64,000 nt of DNA from Procambarus clarkii. Lineage: Eukaryota; Arthropoda; Malacostraca; Decapoda; Cambaridae. Below, piece after piece: positions 32,290-46,142 of the stretch (the stretch's first letter is position 1; the number at the start of each line of letters is the position of its first letter). Location of the stretch: contig NC_091177.1 of the NCBI RefSeq assembly GCF_040958095.1, positions 329,001-393,000 on the forward strand. Direction: 5' to 3'. The notes beneath the pieces are model-generated. The model worked only from the letters and a program-made list of their open reading frames with translations, was not told the origin of the DNA and searched no databases. The translations under genes and the position numbers were made by a program.

Positions 32290-32640
32290 ACTCCTTTTAA
32301 GGAGGCAGAAGCCTGTCTAGGTGCTTCGTCCTGCATTGGCGAGGCTCCGGTTGGGTCTCCAAATGTCCACATAAATGGCAGCCTTGGCAATGTTTCCTGC
32401 ACCTTGATGTTGCTGGGGACACTGAGCTCAGACTGTCATGAGGTTATTATATATATCCTCGACATCCAGGATTATTCTATCCTCCAGATTGATGCGTTGA
32501 CTCGACCCATTCGTGTTGGTCTTTGTCAACCCTTTAGAGTAGTTAAGATCACATTTGATGGCTGAACCGTTCTGTCTTCATTATTTCTTGCTGATGCTAA
32601 CTGCTCCATTCGGTAATATATCCCTATTAAATAGTCTTTG
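32290..32640 (+). pseudogene. I-clade LINE ORF1 fragment
   Basis: Homologous to about 5985-6340 of the full-length element. TGCATTGGCGAGGCTCCGGT, ATATATCCTCGACATCCAGG and GAGTAGTTAAGATCACATTTG correspond to the CLGETPVRVSKNVQLN to RVVKITFDGR segment just upstream of the zinc knuckles. It contains a TGA at the end of the TFDG motif and many substitutions. The 31-bp satellite begins right after it, so the satellite may have seeded in or near this LINE fragment. Confidence 0.8.
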
Positions 32641-32654
32641 TATGGAGTATGGGC

Positions 32655-35600
32655 TCATACCCATCCTGTGGGGTTGTAGCGGACCCCACAGACGTCCTGT
32701 GGGGTGGTAGTGGACCCCACACCCGTCCTGTGGGGTGGTAGTGGACCCCACACCCGTCCTGTTGGGTGGTAGTGGACTCCACACACATCCTGTGGGGTGG
32801 TAGTGGACCCCACACCCATCCTGTAGGTCGGTACCGAACCGCACACCCATCCTGTGGGGCGGTAGCGGACCCCACACCCATCCTCCTGTGGGACGGTAGC
32901 GGACCCCACACCCATCAAGTGAGGTGGTAGCGGACCCCACACCCATACTGTGGGGTGGTAGCGGACCCCACACCCATCCTGTGGGGTGGTAGCGGACCCC
33001 ACACCCATCCTTGGGGTGGTAGCAGACCCCACACCCATCCTGTGGGGCTGTAGCGGACCCTACACCCATCATGTGGGGCGGTAGCGGACCCCACACCCAT
33101 CCTGCGGGGTGGTAGAGGACCCCACACTCATCCTGCGGGGTGATAGCGGAACCCACACCCGTCCTGCAGGGTGGTAGCGGACTCCACACCCATCCTGCGG
33201 GTTGGTAGCAGACCCCACACACATCCTGCGGGTTGGTAGCGGACCCCACACCCATCCTGCGGGGTGGTAGCGGACCCCACACCCATCCTGCGGGGCGGTA
33301 GCGGACGCACAACCACCTTTTAGGGTGGTAGCGGACCCCACACCCATCCTGCGGGTTGGTAGCAGACCCCACACCCATCCTGCGGCGTGGTAGCGGACCC
33401 CACACCCATCCTGCGGGGTGGTAGCGGACCCCACACCCATCCTGCGGGGCGCTAGTGGACCCCACACCCATCCTGCGGGGCGCTAGTGGACCCCACACCC
33501 ATCCTCTGGGGGTGGTAGCGAACCCCACACTCATCCTCTGGGGTGGTAGCGGACCCCACACCCATCCTGCGGGGTAGTAGCGGATCCCACACCCATCCTG
33601 CGGGGCGCTAGTGGACCCCACACCCATCCTCTGGGGTGGTACCGGACCCCACACCCATCCTGTGAGGCAGTAGCGGACCCCACACCCATCCTCTGGGGTG
33701 GTAGCGAACCCCACACCCATCCTCTGGGGTGGTAGCGGACCCCACACCCATCCTCTGGGGCGGTAGCAGACCCCACACCCATCCTCTGGGGCGGAAGCGG
33801 ACCCCACACCCATCCTCTGGGGTGGTAGCGGACCCCACACCCATCCTGCGGGGTGGTAGCGGACCCCACACCCATCCTGCAGGATGGTAGCAAACCCCAC
33901 ACTCATCCTGCGGGGTGGTAGCGGACCCCACACCCATCCTGCGGGGTGGTAGCGGACCCCACATCTATCCTGCGGGCTGGTAGCAGAATCCACACCCGTC
34001 CAGCGGGGTGGTAGCGGAGCCCACACCCATCCTGAGGGCTGGTAGCAGAACCCACACCCATCCTGCGGGGTGGTAGCGGACCCCACACCCATCCTGCGGG
34101 ATGGTAGCAAACCCCACATCTATCCTGCGGGAAGGTAGCGGAACCCACAGCCATCCTGCATGGTGGTAGCAGACCCCACACCCATCCTGTGGGTTGGTAG
34201 CGGAACCCACACCCATCCTGCGGGGTGGTAGCGGACCCCACACCCATCCTGCGGGGTGGTAGCAGACCCCACACCCATCCTGGAGAGTTTTACCAGACCC
34301 CACACCCATCCTGCGAGGTGGTAGCGGACCCCACACCCATCCTGCGGGGTGGTAGCGGACCCCACGTCTATCCTCCGGGAAGGTAGCGGAACCCACAGCC
34401 ATCCTGCATGGTGGTAGCAGACCCCACACCCATCCTGCGGGGTGGTAGCGGAACCCACACCCATCCTGTGGGGTCTTAGCGGACCCCACACCCATCCTGC
34501 GGGGCGGTAGCAGACCCCACACCCATCCTGTGGGGCGGTAGCGGACCCCACACCCATCCTGTGAGGCGGTAGCGGACCCCACACCCATCCTGTGAGGCGG
34601 TAGCGGACCCCACACCCATCCTCTGGGGTGGTAGAGAACCCCACACCCATCCTGCGGGTTGGTAGCGGCCCCCACACCCATCCTGCGAGTTGGTAGCGGA
34701 CCCCACACCCATCCTGCGGGGCGGTAGCCGACCCCACACCCATCCTGCGGGGCGGTAGCGGACCCCACACCCATCCTGCGGAGTGGAAGCGGACCCCACA
34801 CCCATCCTGCGGGACGGTAGTGGACCCCACACCCATCCAGCTGGGAGGTAGCGGACCCCACACCCATCCTCTGGGGTGGTAGCGGACCCCACACCCATCC
34901 TCTGGGGCGGTAGCTGAACCCACACTCGTCCCCTGGGCTGGTAGCGGACGCCACACCCATCCTCTGGGGCGGTAGCGGACCCCACACCCATCCTCTGGGG
35001 CGGTAGCGGACCCCACACCCATCCTCTGGGGTGGTAGCGGACCCCACACCTATCCTCTGGGGTGGTAGTGGACCCCACACCCATCATGTGGGGCAATAGC
35101 GGACCCTACACCCATCCTGTGGAGCGGTAGCGGACCCCACACCAATCCTGTAGGGGCGGTAGCGGACCCCACACCCATCCTGCGGGGTGGGAGCGGACCC
35201 CACACCCATCCTGCGGGATGGTAGCAAACCGAACATCTATCCTGTGGGCTGGTAGCAGAACCCACACCCGTCCTGCGGGAAGGTAGCGGAACCCACACCC
35301 ATCCTGCGGGGTGGTAGCAGACCCTACACCAATCCTGTGGGTTGGTAGCGGACCCCACACCCATCCTGCAGGGTGGTAGCGGACCCCACACCCATCCTGC
35401 GGGGTGGTGGCAGACCCCACACCCGTCCTGCGGGGTGGTAGCGAACCCCACACCCATCCTGGGGAGTTTTACCGGACCCCACACCCATCCTGCGGGGTGG
35501 TAGCAGACCCCACACCCATCCTGCGGGGTGATAGCGGACCCCACACCCATCCTGTGGGGTGGTAGCGGACCCCACACCCATCCTGCGGGGTGATAGCGGA

Positions 35601-38600
35601 CCCCACACCCATCCTGCGGTGTGGTAGCGGACCCCACACCCATCCTGCAGGGCGGTAGTGGACCCCACACCTATCCTGCGGGGCGGTAGCGGACCCCACA
35701 CCCATCCTGCAGGGCGGTAGCAGATCCCACACCCGTCCAGTGGGGTGATAGCAGAACCCTCACCCGTAATGCGGGGTGGTAGCGGACCCCACACCCATCC
35801 TGTGGGGTGGTAGCGGACCCCACACCTATTCTGCGGGGTTGTACCGGACCCCACAACCATCCTGCGGGTTGGTAGCGGACCCCACACCCATCCTGGGGAG
35901 TTTTAGCGGACCCCACACCCTTCCTGCGAAGTGGTAGCGGACCCCACACCCATCCTGTGAGGCGGTAGTTGACCTCACACCCATCCTCTGGGGTGGTAGC
36001 GGACCCCACATCCATCCTCTGGGGCGGTAGCGGACCCCACACCAATCCTGTGGGGCGGCAGCGGACCCCACATCCTTCCTGTGGGGTGGTAGCGGACCCC
36101 AAACCCATCCTGCGGGGTTGCACCGGACCCCACACCCATCCTGCGGGGTTGTACCGGACCCCACACCCATCCTGCGGGTTGGTAGCGGACCCCACACCCA
36201 TCCTCTGGGGTGGTAGCGGACCCCACACCCATCCTCTGGTTCGGTAGCGGACCCCACACCCACCCTCTGGGGTGGTAGCGGACCCCACACCCATCCTCTG
36301 GTGCGGTAGCGGACCCCACACTCATCCTCTGGGGGGGTAGCGGACCTCACACCCATCCTCTGGGGTGGTAGCGGACCCCACATCCATCCTGTGGGGCGGT
36401 AACGGACCCTGCACCCATCCTGTGGGGCGGTAGCGGACCCCACACCCATCCTGTGGGGGCGGTAGCGGACCCCACACCCATTCTGTGGGGGCGGTAGTGG
36501 ACCCCACACCCATCCTGCGGGGTGGTAGCGGACCCCACACCCATCCTGCGGGATGGTAGCGGAACCCACACCCATCCTGCGAAGTGGTAGCGGACCCCAC
36601 ACCCATCCTGCGAGGCGGTAGCGGACCCCACACCCATCCTGTGAGGCGGTAGTTGACCCCACACCCATCCTCTGGGGTGGTAGCGGACCCCACATCCATC
36701 CTGTGGGGCGGTAGCGGACCCCACATCCTTCCTGTGGGGCAGTAGCGGACCCCACACCAATCCTGTGGGGCGGCAGCGGACCCCACACCCTTCCTCTGGG
36801 GCGGTAGCGGACCCCACACCAATCCTGTGGGGCGGCAGCGGACCCCACATCCTTCCTGTGGGGTGGTAGCGGACCCCAAACCCATCCTGCGGGGTTGCAC
36901 CGGACCCCACACTCATCGTGCGGGGTTGTACCGGACCCCACACCTATCCTGCGGGTTGGTAGCGGACCCCACACCCATCCTCTGGAGTGGTAGCGGACCC
37001 CACACCCATCCTCTGGTTCGGTAGCGGACCCCACACCCACCCTCTGGGGTGGTAGCAGACCCCACAACCATCCTCTGGGGCGGTAGCGGACCCCACACTC
37101 ATCCTCTGGGGGGGTAGCGGACCTCACACCCATCCTCTTGGGTGGTAGCGGACCCCACATCCATCCTGTGGGGCGGTAACGGACTCTGCACCCATCCTGT
37201 GGGGCGGTAGCGGACCCCACACCCATCCTGTGGGGGCGGTAGCGGACCCCACACCCATTCTGTGGGGGCGGTAGCGGACCCCACACCCATCCTGCGGGGT
37301 GGTAGCGGACCCCACACCCATCCTGCGGGATGGTAGCGGAACCCACACCCATCCTGCGAAGTGGTAGCGGACCCCACACCCATCCTGCGAGGCGGTAGCG
37401 GACCCCACACCCATCCTGTGAGGCGGTAGTTGACCCCACACCCATCCTCTGGGGTGGTAGCGGGCCCCACACCCATCCTGTGGGGCGGTAGCGGACCCCA
37501 CATCCTTCCTGTGGGGCAGTAGCGGACCCCACACCAATCCTGTGGGGCGGCAGCGGACCCCACACCCTTCCTGTGGGGTGGTAGCGGACCCCAAACCCAT
37601 CCTGCGGGGTGGTCGCGGACCCCACACCCATCCTCTGGGGTGGTAGCGGACCCCAAACCCATCCTGCGGGGCTCACATCCGTCCTGTGGGGTGGTAGCTG
37701 ACCCCACACCTGTCCTGTGGGGCGGTAGCGGACCCCACACCCGTCCTTTGTGGCGGTAGCAGACTCCACACCTATCCTGTGGGGTGGTAGCGGACCCCAC
37801 ACCCGTCCTGTGGGGTGGTAGCGGACCCCACACCCGTCCTGTGGGGTGGTAGCGGACCACACACCCATCCTCTGGGGCGGTAGCGGACCCCACACTCGTC
37901 CTCTGGGGCTGTAGCGGACCCCACACCCATCCTCTGGGGTGGTAGCGGACCTGACACCCATCCTCTGGGGCGGTAGCGGACACCACACCCATCCTCTGGG
38001 GTGGTAGCGGACCCCACACCTATCCTCTGGGGCGGTAGCGGACCCCACACCCACCCTTTGGGGCGGTAGCGGTCCCCACACCCATCCTCTGGGGTGGTAG
38101 CGGACCCTACACCCATCCTCTGGGGCGGTAGCGGCCCCCACACCCATCCTCTGGGGTGGTAGCGGACCCCACACCCACCCTTTGGGGCGGTAGCGATCCC
38201 CACACCCATCCTCTGGGGCGGTCGCGGACCCCACACCCACCCTTTGGGGCGGTAGCGGACCCCACACCCATCCTCAGGGGCGGTAGCAGACCCCCCACTC
38301 ATCCTCTGGGGTGGTAGCGGACCCCACACCCATCCTCTGGGGTCGTAGAGGACCCCACACCCATCCTGTGGGGCGGTAGCGGACCCTACATCCATCTTGT
38401 GGGGCGCTAGCGGACCCCACACCCATCCTGCGGGTTGGTAGCCGACCCCACACCCATCCTGCGGGGTGGTAGCGGACACCACACCCATCGTGCGGAGTGG
38501 TAGCGGACCACACACCCATCCTCCGGGATGGTAGTGGACCCCACACCCATCCTGTGGGTTGTTAGCGGACCCCACACCCATCCTGCTGGGTGGAAGAAGA

Positions 38601-41600
38601 CCCCACACCCATCCTGCGGGGTGGTAGCAGACCCCACACCCATCCTGCGGGGTGGTAGCAGACCCCACACCCGTCCTGCAGGGTGGTAGCGGACCCCACA
38701 CCCATCCTGTGGAGTTTTACCGGACCCCACACCCATCCTGCGGGGTGGTAGCAGACCCCACACCCTTCCTGCAGGGTGGTAGCGGACCCCACACCCATCC
38801 TGTGGGGTGGTAGCGGACCCCACACCCATCCTGCGGGGTGATAGCGGACCCCACACCCATCCTGTAGCGTGGTAGCGGACCCCACACACATCCTGCGGGG
38901 TGGTAGCGGACCCCACACCCATCCTGTGGGTTGGTAGCGGACCCCACACCCATCCTGCGGGGTGGTAGCGGACCCCACACCCATCCTGCAGAGCGGTAGC
39001 GGACTCCACACCTATCCTGCGGGGCGGTAGCGGACCCCACACCCATCCTGCGGGGCGGTAGCGGAACCCACACCCGTCCAGTGGGGTGGTAGCAGAACCC
39101 ACACCCGTAATGCGGGGTGGTAGCGGACCCCACACCCATCCTGTGGGGTGGTAGCGGACCCCGCACCTATTCTGCGGGGTTGTACCGGACCCCACACCTA
39201 TCCTGCGGGTTGGTAGCGGACCCCACACCCATCCTAGGGAGTTTTAGCGGACCCCACACCCATCCTGCGAAGTGGTAGCGGACCCCACACCCATCCTGCG
39301 GGGCGGTAGCGGACCCCACACCCATCCTGTGAGGCGGTAGTTGACCCCACACCCATCCTCTGGGGTGGTAGCGGACCCCACATCCATCCTGTGGGGCGGT
39401 AGCGGACCCCACATCCATCCTGTGGGGCGGTAGCGGACCCCACACCAATCCTGTGGGGCGGCAGCGGACCCCACACCCTTCCTGTGGGGTTGTACCGGAC
39501 CCCACACCCATCCTGCGGGTTGGTAGCGGACCCCACTCCCATCCTGGTGAGTTTTCGCGGACCCCACACCCATCCTGGTGAGTTTTAGCGGACCCCACAC
39601 CCATCCTGGTGAGTTTTAGCGGACCCCACACCCATCCTGCGAAGTGGTAGCGGACCCCACACTCATCCTGCGGGGCGGTAGCGGACCCCACACCCATCCT
39701 GTGAGGCGGTAGTTGACCCCACACCCATCCTCTGGGGTGGTAGCGGACCCCACATCCATCCTGTGGGGTGGTACCGGACCCCACATTCATCCTGTGGGGC
39801 GGTAGCGGACCCCACACCAATCCTGTGTGGCGGCAGCGGACCCCACACCCTTCCTGTGGGGTGGTAGCGGACCCCAAACCCATCCTGCGGGGTGGTAGCG
39901 GACCCCACACCCATCCTGTGGGGTGGTAGCGAACCTCACACCCGTCCTGCGGGGAGGTAGCGGACCCCACACCCATCCTGCGGGATGGTAGCGGACCCCA
40001 TATCCGTCCTACAGCGTGGTAGCGGACCCCACACCCGTCCTGCGGGGTGGTAGCGGACCGCTCACTCGTCCTGTGGGGTGGTAACGGACCCCAAACCCAT
40101 CCTGCGGGGCCCACATCCGTCCTTTGGGGTGGTAGCTGACCCCACACCTGTCCTGTGGGGCGGTAGCGGACCCCACACCCGTCCTTTGTGGCGGTAGCAG
40201 ACTCCACATCCATCCTGTGGGGTGGTAGCGGACCCCACACCCGTCCTGTGGGGTGATAGCGGACCCCACACTCGTCCTCTGGGGCTGTAGCGGACCCCAC
40301 ATCCATCCTCTGGGGCGGTAGCGGACCCCACACTCGTCCTCTGGGGCGGTAGCGGACCCCACACCCATCCTGCGGGGCAGTAGCGGACCCCACACCCATC
40401 CTCTGGGGTGGTAGCGGACCCCACTTCCATCCTCTGGGGCGGTAGCGGACCCCACACTCGTCCTCTGGGGCTGTAGCGGACCCCACACCCATCCTCTGGG
40501 GCGGTAGCGTACCCCACACCCATCCTCTGGGGTGGTAGCGGACCCCACACCTATCCTCTGGGGCGGTAGCGGACCCCACACCCATCCTCTGGGGCGGTAG
40601 CGGACCCCCCACTCATCCTCTGGGGAGGTAGCGGACCCCACACCCATCCTCTGGGGTCGTAGAGGACCCCACACCCATCCTGTGGGTTGGTAGCGGACCC
40701 CACACCCATCCTGCGGGGTGGTAGCGGACCCCACACCTATCCTGCGAGGCGGTAGCGGACCCCACACCCATCCTGCGGGGTGGTAGCAGACCCCTCACCC
40801 GTCCTGCGGGGTGGTAGCGGACCCAACACCCATCCTGCGGGGTGGTAGCTGGCCCCACACCCATCCGGCGGGGCGGTAGCGGACCCCACACCCATCCTGC
40901 AGGGCGGTAGCGGACCCCACACCTATCCTGCGAGGCGGTAGCGGACCCCACACCCATCCTGCGGGGCGGATGCGGACCCCACACCCGTCCTGTGGGGTGG
41001 TAGCGGACCCCACACCCATCCTGTGGGGTGGTAGCAGAACCCACACACGTCCTGCGGGGTGGTAGCGGACCCCACACCCATCCTGTGGGGTGGTAGCGGA
41101 CCCCACACCCATCCTGTGGGGTGGTAGCGGACCCCACACCCATCCTGCGGGGTGGTAGCGGACCCCACACCCATCCTGCGGGGTGGTAGCGGACCCCACA
41201 CCCATCCTGTGGGGTGGTAGCGGACCCCACACCTATCCTGTGGGGCGGCAGCGGACCCCATACCCTTCCTCTGGGGTGGTAGCGGACCCCAAACCCATCC
41301 TGTGGGGTGTTCGCGGACCCCACACCCATCCTGTGGGGTGGTAGCGGACACCACACTCGTCCTGCGGGGAGGTAGTGGACGCAACACCCGTCCTGCGGGA
41401 TGGTAGCGGACCCCATATCCGTCCTACAGCGTGGTAGCGGACCCCACACCCGTCCTGCGGGGTGGTAGCGGACCGCTCACTCGTCCTGTGGGGTGGTAGC
41501 GGACCCCAAACCCATCCTGCGGGACCCACATCCGTCCTGTGAAGTGGTAGCAGACCCCACACCCGTCCTGTGGGGTGGTAGGGGACCCCACACCCATCCT

Positions 41601-44537
41601 CTGGGGCGGTAGCTGACCCCACACCCATCCTGCGGGGCGGTAGCGGACCCCACACCCATCCTCTGGGGTGGTAGCGGACCCCACACCCATCCTCTGGGGC
41701 GGTAGCGGACCCCTCACTCGTCCTCTGGGGCTGTAGCGGACCCCACATCCATCCTCTGGGGCGGTAGCGGACCCCACACCCACCCTTTGGGGCGGAAGCG
41801 GACCCCACACCCATCCTGCAGGGCGGTAGCGGACCCCACACCTATCCTGCGAGGCGGTGTCGGACCCCACACCCATCCTGCGGGGCGGTAGCGGACCCCA
41901 TACCCGTCCTGTGGGGTGGTAGCGGACCCCACACCCATCCTGTGGGGTGGTAGCAGAACCCACACACGTCCTGCGGGGTGGTAGCGGACCTCACACCCAT
42001 CCTGTGGGGTGGTAGCGGACCCCACACCCAACCTGTGAGGTGGTAGCAGAACCCACACCCGTCCTGCGGGGTGGTAACGGACCCCACACCTATCCTGCGG
42101 GGTTGTAGCCGACCCCACACCCATCCTGGGGAGTTTTAGCGGACCCCACACCCATCCTGCGGGGTGGTAGCGGACCGCTCACTCGTCCTGTGGGGTGGTA
42201 GCGGACCCCACACCCATCCTGCGGGGCGGTAGCGGACCCTACACCCATCCTGTGAGGCGGTAGTGGACCCCACACCCATCCTCTGGGGTGGTAGCGGACC
42301 CCACACCCATCCTCTGGAGCGGTAGCGGACCCCACATCCATCCTGTTGGGCGGCAGCAGACCACACACCCTTCCTGTGGGGTGGTAGCGGACCCCAAACC
42401 CATCCTGTGGGGTGGTAGCAGAACCCACACACGTCCTGCGGGGTGGTAGCGGACCCCACACCCTTCCTGTGGGGTGGTAGCGGACCCCACACCCATCCTG
42501 CGGGGTGGTAGCGGACCCCACACCCATCCTGCGGGGTGGTAGCGGATCCCACACCCGTCCTGCGGGGTGGTACCTGACCCCACACCCAACCTGTGAGGTG
42601 GTAGCGGACCCCACACCCATCCTCTGGAGTGGTAGCGGACCCCACATCCATCCTGTGGGGCGGTAGCGGACCCCACACCAATCCTGTTGGGCGGCAGCGG
42701 GCCCCACACCCTTCCTGTGGGGTGGTAGCGGACCCCAAACCCATCCTGCAGGGTGGTAGCGAACCCCACACCCGTCCTGCGGGGTGGTAGCGGACCCCAC
42801 ACCCGTCCTGCGGGGAGGTAGCGGACCCCACACCCGTCCTGCGGTATGGTAGCGGACCCCACATCCATCCTGCAGGGTGGTAGCGGACCCCACACCCGTC
42901 CTGCGGTTTGGTAGCGGACCGCTCACTCGTCCTGTGGGGTGGTAGCGGACCCCACACCCATCCTGAGGGGCCCACATCCGTCCTGTATGGTGGTAGTTGA
43001 TCCCACACCTGTCCTGTGGGGCGATAGTGGACCCCACACCCGTCCTTTGTGGCGGTAGCAGACTCCACACCCATCCTATGGGGTGGTAGCGGACCCCACA
43101 CCCATCCTCTGGGGCGGTAGCGGACCCCACACTCGTCCTCTGGGACGGTAGCGGACCCTACACCCATCCTGCGGGGCGGTAGCGGACCCTACACCCATCC
43201 TCAGGGGTGGTAGCGGACCCCACACCCATCCTCTGGTGCGGTAGCGGACCCCACACTCATCCTCTGGGGTGGTAGCAGACCTCACACCCATCCTCTGGGG
43301 TGGTAGCGGACCCCACATCCATCCTGTGGGGCGGTAGCGGACCCCACACCCATCCTGTGGGGCGGTAGCGGACCCCACACCCATCCTGTGGGGGCGGTAG
43401 CGGACCCCACACCCATTCTGTGGGGGCGGTAGCGGACCCCACACCCATCCTGCGGGGTGGTAGCGGACCCGACACCCATCCTGCGGGATGGTAGCGGAAC
43501 CCACACCCATCCTGCGAAGTGGTAGCGGACCCCACATCCATCCTGTGGGGCGGTAGCGGACCCCACATCCATCCTGTTGGGCGGAAACGGACCCCACACC
43601 AATCCTGTGGGGCGGCAGCGGACCCCACACCCATCCTCTGGGGTCGTAGAGGACCCCACACACATCCTGTGGGGCGGTAGCGGACCCTGCACCCATCCTA
43701 TGGGGCGCTAGCGGACCCCACACCCATCCTGCGGGTTGGTAGCGGACCCCACACCCGTCCTGCGGGGTGGTCGCGGACCCCACACCCATCCTGTGGGGTG
43801 GTAGCGGACCCCACACCCGTCCTGCGGGGAGGTAGCGGACCCCACACCCGTCCTGCGGGATGGTAGCGGACCCCATATCCGTCCTACAGCGTGGTAGCGG
43901 ACCCCACACCCGTCCTGCGGGGTGGTAGCGGACCCCACACCCGTCCTGCGGGGAGGTAGCGGACCCCACACCCGTCCTGCGGGATGGTAGCAGACCCCAT
44001 ATCCGTCCTACAGCGTGGTAGCGGACACAACACCCGTCCTGCGGGGTGGTAGCGGACCGCTCACTCGTCCTGTGAGGTGGTAGCGGACCCCAAACCCATC
44101 CTGCGGGGCCCACATCCGTCCTGTGGGGTGGTAGCTGACCCCACACCTGTCCTGTGGGGCGGTAGCGGACCCCACACCCGTCGTTTGTTGCGGTAGCAGT
44201 CTCCACACCCATCCTGTGGGGTGGTAGCGGACCCCACACCCGTCCTGTGGGGTGGTAGCGGACCCCACACCCGTCCTGTGGGGTGGTAGCGGACCCCACA
44301 CCCATCCTCTGGGGCGGTAGCGGACCCCACACTCGTCCTCTGGGGCGGTAGCGGAACCCACACCCTTCCTGTGGGGCGGTAGCGGACCCCACACCCATCC
44401 TCTGGGGTGGTAGCGGACCCCACACCCATCCTCTGGGGCGGTAGCGGACCCCACACTCGTCCTCTGGGGCTGTAGCGGACCCCACACCCATCCTCTGGGG
44501 TGGTAGCGGACCCCACACCTATCCTCTGGGGCGGTAG
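32655..44537. repeat. 11.9-kb satellite of a 31-bp unit with higher-order structure
   Basis: About 380 copies of a 31-bp unit: GGTGGTAGCGGACCCCACAC followed by CCATCCTGYGG, with subtypes CATCCTCTGGGG, CGGTAG, ATCCGTCC and AAACCCATCC. Marker variants recur at fixed distances: two independent markers at 777 bp (36071/36848 and 36401/37178, about 25 units) and two at 3341 bp (35761/39102 and 35828/39169). A rare CCTACAGCG variant lies at 40006, 41421, 43881 and 44005. Because 31 is not a multiple of three, a frame cycles through all unit phases. The minus strand has no stop in any phase, so frames up to 813 codons arise. Confidence 0.97.
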
Positions 44538-44909
44538 TTCATTGCTGTCTTCTTTTATGTGCTAGCCATATGCTGTATTGCGACTACCAATTTTTGTCAA
44601 CTACCATTCAAGCTGCCATTGCAATCAATCTTAGCTACCTATGTGCTTTAATATACTGTACCTACAATTTTCTCTCATCTTCTTTTTTTCATTTCATGTA
44701 ACTGTTATCATTTTTTTTTCTATAAATTTTGCAAGTATTTACCTCCTTAAAATTTTCTTAGATTAAGGACCTGCCCGAAACGCTGCGCGTGCTAGTGGCT
44801 TTACAAGACTGTAATTACCATATTGGTATCCTCACATTCCTTTTGTACATTCTTGTATATTCCTTATGTACATTCTTGTATATGCATACATAATTAAATA
44901 AATAAACCC
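44538..44909 (+). mobile_element. 3' end of an unidentified non-LTR retroposon with (TAAA)n tail
   Basis: Contains CCTGCCCGAAACGCTGCGCG, then GTGGCTTTACAAG, tandem TTGTACATTCTTGTATAT blocks and a terminal AATTAAATAAATAAA tail. This is a typical LINE 3' UTR with a short-repeat tail; I recall this motif as common in decapods. No coding frame is left. Confidence 0.65.
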
Positions 44910-45535
44910 CCTCTCCCCCATCCAATGGGCAGCGGTGGATAGGTTACAATCAAGTCGTTTTTTGCGTTTTATTCAGAGATTAGATCTTATTGGGTGAGGA
45001 AAGATATTCATATTTTAAAGAAGGCTTCTTGGCTGATGCTCTCCATTGATGGAAAATATACAACCTTTTGAAAATCAATGTTAGTTTGATCTAGATATTG
45101 TAATTAACGAAAGTATTTATGTCATTAGAAAGGTAGAAATATAGGCTACATTTAAAATCCTTTGTCATAAATATAACTGAAGTGAAAACGATGATCCAGA
45201 TCATCGAAAACGATCCAGATGTTGGAGGGTGGATTTGACTCTCCCACCCTCCCACCCTCCCTCCCCCCCCCCCCCCCCCACATTGACCGCAGAATGTCTA
45301 GAGTTACTTTCCACTCTCGCTTACCAAGGGTATAACCCCCCCCCCCCCAACACACACACATGCATCAGATTCTTAACTTACAATATTTATGATTTACCAA
45401 TTTATGTTACTACACTGACTCTCAATTTCACAATATTGTATAAACTTTGATGAATCGCTCGTCTATGGGTCATCCAATAATGTTAGCAGACTTCTAGATG
45501 TTAATTACCACTGCTAGGTTTAGGCTCCTTGAGGC
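44910..45535. other. Unassigned, with poly-C runs
   Basis: No gene recognised. C homopolymer runs lie at about 45266-45279 and 45338-45348. Confidence 0.45.
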
Positions 45536-46142
45536 TACCTTGAGGTGCTTCCGGGGCTTAGTGTCCCCGCGGCCCGGTCGTCGACCAGGCCTCCTGGTTG
45601 CTGGACTGATCAACCAGGCTGTTAGACGCGGCTGCTCGCAGCCTGACGTATGAGTCACAGCCTGGTTGATCAGCTATCCTTTGGAGGTGCTTATCCAGTT
45701 CTCTCTTGAACACTGTGAGGGGTTTGCCAGTTATGCCTCTTATGTGTAGTGGAAGCGTATTGAACAGTCTCGGGCCTCTGATGTTGATAGAGTTCTCTCT
45801 CAGAGTACCTGTTGCACCTCTGCTTTTCAACGGGGGTATTCTGCACATCCTGCCATGTCTTCTGGTCTCATGTGGTGTTATTTCTGTGTGCAGGTTTGGG
45901 ACCAGCCCCTCAATTATTTTCCACGTGTAAATTATTATGTATCTCTCCCGCCTGCGCTCAAGGGAGTACAGATTTAGGCTCTTTAGTCGGTCCCAGTAAT
46001 TTAGATGTTTTACTGAGTGGATTCTAGCAGTAAAGGATCTCTGCACGCTCTCTAGGTCAGCAATTTCTCCAGCTTTGAAAGGGGCTGTCATTGTGCAGCA
46101 GTACTCCACTCTAGAGAGCACAAGCGTTTTGAAAAGTATCAA
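45536..46142 (-). pseudogene. CR1/L2-like LINE ORF2 C-terminus, 5'-truncated
   Basis: An intact minus-strand frame of about 194 codons reads LSRVEYCCTM, LESVQRSFTARIHSVKHLNY, LERRRERYIIIYTWKIIEGL, RGATGTLRENSINIRGPRLF and HIRGITGKPLTVFKRELDK, ending in SSNQEAWSTTGPRGH. This is the segment of a CR1/L2-type ORF2 downstream of the RT catalytic core (VEY...VQR...R..L.L..L..RR). It ends with the tail that the SINE at 23395-23655 shares. It is truncated at 46142, so it is a dead copy despite the open frame. Nearly identical in its last 65 codons to 24846-25066. Confidence 0.9.

Noticed and set aside
32581-44518. Dozens of minus-strand frames of 60-813 codons in the 31-bp satellite
   Set aside because: They arise because the minus strand of the unit lacks stops in every phase. 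There are no domains, and mutually overlapping frames are equally open.
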